From: Nocardia brasiliensis IFM 10847
GTDB taxonomy: Bacteria > Actinomycetota > Actinomycetes > Mycobacteriales > Mycobacteriaceae
Assembly: GCF_000710915.1 (NCBI RefSeq)
Contig: NZ_BAUA01000052.1
Location: 1 to 52,684, forward strand
Direction of reading: 5' to 3'
Length of the DNA stretch: 52,684 bases
A model generated the notes under the pieces. The model had not been told where the DNA came from and did not search any database. It saw nothing but the letters and a program-made list of their open reading frames with translations. Shown here in pieces: positions 51,759 to 52,684 of the stretch. Each line of letters begins with the position of its first letter. Within the stretch, counting starts at the first letter, position 1. The position numbers and the translations under genes were made by a program.

Positions 51759-52684
51759 TCATGCCAGGGCTCCTTGCCGGGCGAACAGGGCGGCGCCCAT
51801 CAAACCGGCGCGGGCGCCGTATTCGCCGAGCACGACGTGGGGGGCGGGGACCAGGCGGAGCCGGTCGGCGATGGCCTGGTGCAGCGGGTCGGTGAGGGCC
51901 GCGCCCGCGCCGGCGAGTCCGCCGCCGAGGATGATCAACTCGGGGCAGGCCGCGTGCACGATGCCGATCAGTCCGTCGGCCAGCGCGTCCACCGCGTCCA
52001 CGAGTACGGCTTTGGCGTCGGCATCGGTCTCGACCAGCGCGAAAACCTCTGCCGCGCCCTTGATTTCGCGGCCGGTGCGGCGGGTGTAGGCGCGCGCGAT
52101 CGACGCGCCGGAGGCCACGGTCTCCACGCATCCGGTGTTGCCGCACGGGCAGGGCAGCCCGTCCGGGCGCACCGGGATGTGCCCGTATTCGCCGACCTGG
52201 CCATAGCTGCTGCGCACCAGGTGTCCGCCGACGGACAGCGTGCCGGAGATGCCGGTGCCCAGGATGACCACGCAGACGTTGTCGTGCCCGCGACCCGCGC
52301 CGAAGCGCCATTCGGCCCAACCCGCCACGGCGACATCGTGTTCGATGAGTACGGGGATGCCCCAGCGGTCGCGGAACCGGTCGCCGATGTGCACGTCCCG
52401 CCAGCCGACATTGCTGCTGAACACCGCGATCGAGCGGACGGAATCGACGATCCCGGGCAGGACCACGGCCGCGCGGCGCACCCGATCCCGTTGGGCCGCG
52501 GGCAGTTCGGCCAGCAGTTGATCGCCCAGCGCGCCCATCGCCTCGAACGCCGCCTCGCCCTGCGGCGTGGCCACGGTCGCGACGGCGAGCACTTCGCCTG
52601 CGCGGTCGGTGATTTCGCCTTTGATCGTGGTGCCGCCGACGTCCAGTCCGAGGACCAGTGCGTCGTCGGGCAACGGGGCAGGCC
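51759..52684 (-). CDS. ROK family sugar kinase, 5' end at or beyond the window edge
   Basis: At least 305 residues of a ROK kinase. It contains the ATP site LGLDVGGTTIKGEI, VVLPGIVDS, IEHDVAVAGWAEWRFGAG (catalytic Asp region, EHDVAVA), ILGTGISGTLSVGGHLV, and EYGHIPV leading to the zinc motif CPCGNTGC. The end ELIILGGGLAGAG is typical. A TTG at 52673 could start it but has no ribosome binding site, and the frame is open to the edge, so the true start is probably outside. As the first visible gene of the amino-sugar operon, it likely phosphorylates N-acetylgalactosamine or N-acetylglucosamine. Confidence 0.9.
   Translation of the reverse strand, partial: PAPLPDDALVLGLDVGGTTIKGEITDRAGEVLAVATVATPQGEAAFEAMGALGDQLLAELPAAQRDRVRRAAVVLPGIVDSVRSIAVFSSNVGWRDVHIGDRFRDRWGIPVLIEHDVAVAGWAEWRFGAGRGHDNVCVVILGTGISGTLSVGGHLVRSSYGQVGEYGHIPVRPDGLPCPCGNTGCVETVASGASIARAYTRRTGREIKGAAEVFALVETDADAKAVLVDAVDALADGLIGIVHAACPELIILGGGLAGAGAALTDPLHQAIADRLRLVPAPHVVLGEYGARAGLMGAALFARQGALA

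Overview
The window is high-GC actinobacterial chromosome, most likely from Nocardia or a close relative in the Mycobacteriales. The evidence is a GroEL2-type chaperonin ending in GGMGGMDF with two CIRCE operators, a FabH of the type linking FAS-I to mycolate synthesis, RamB, a FadE5-like acyl-CoA dehydrogenase, LigB, DUF3349 proteins, many TetR/AraC regulators, and frequent GTG/TTG starts. Several neighbours recur in the corresponding stretch of Mycobacterium tuberculosis: psd-pssA, groEL2, an S9 peptidase like Rv0457c, lpdC, a CMD protein like Rv0464c, ramB, and pitA-Rv0544c-Rv0543c. The window is therefore mainly core chromosome with small accessory insertions. It holds no rRNA, tRNA, CRISPR array, transposase or phage gene that I can see.

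Layout. 1-3.2 kb: 3' part of fabH (minus), a GlsB/YeaQ membrane protein, then the overlapping psd-pssA phospholipid genes. 3.4-7.2 kb: an ECF41-type sigma factor split by a one-base frameshift, an NDH-2-like FAD oxidoreductase, an HTH plus Clp-N stress protein under two palindromes, and a Sufu-domain protein. 7.3-11.7 kb: glutamine-dependent NAD synthetase, a small unknown, and groEL2 with two CIRCE sites and a strong terminator. 11.7-13.2 kb: a decayed island with an orphan DtxR/IdeR iron box, a frameshifted beta-propeller gene, a MarR-like tail and a lower-GC stretch. 13.2-21.1 kb: TetR/hydrolase, TetR/S9 peptidase, a broken AMIN-like gene, an M19 dipeptidase, a zinc-independent MDR reductase and an AraC regulator. 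21.2-28.5 kb: lpd, a polysaccharide deacetylase, an F420/FMN split-barrel protein, an HxlR-quinone reductase pair sharing an operator, a VOC/TetR pair, a CMD protein and a membrane NERD-like protein. 28.5-33.3 kb: the complete urea ABC transporter urtABCDE with a GlnR-like site. 33.7-42.2 kb: fadE5-like gene, an unusual TetR with a second C-terminal HTH controlling an MFS pump, ramB, ligB and a secreted lipase. 42.3-48.3 kb: pitA with a small membrane partner and two tandem DUF3349 genes, then an AraC regulator divergent from a secreted CocE/NonD hydrolase. 48.5-52.7 kb: a minus-strand amino-sugar operon (ROK kinase, NagA-like deacetylase, PfkB kinase, class II aldolase) whose gene set fits the tagatose-type GalNAc route better than simple GlcNAc use.

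Themes. Regulator-target pairs are unusually legible: at least eight intergenic regions contain clean palindromes beside a dedicated regulator. The best candidate for something undescribed is the HTH/Clp-N protein at 5616, whose probably leaderless promoter is embedded in two copies of CGTCAAC-N5-GTTGACG. Second is the TetR with a second C-terminal HTH at 35561. Three loci (3.8, 12.0 and 17.6 kb) carry one-base indels in short G or T runs. These may be real decay or sequencing error, and the reads should be checked before anything is built on them.
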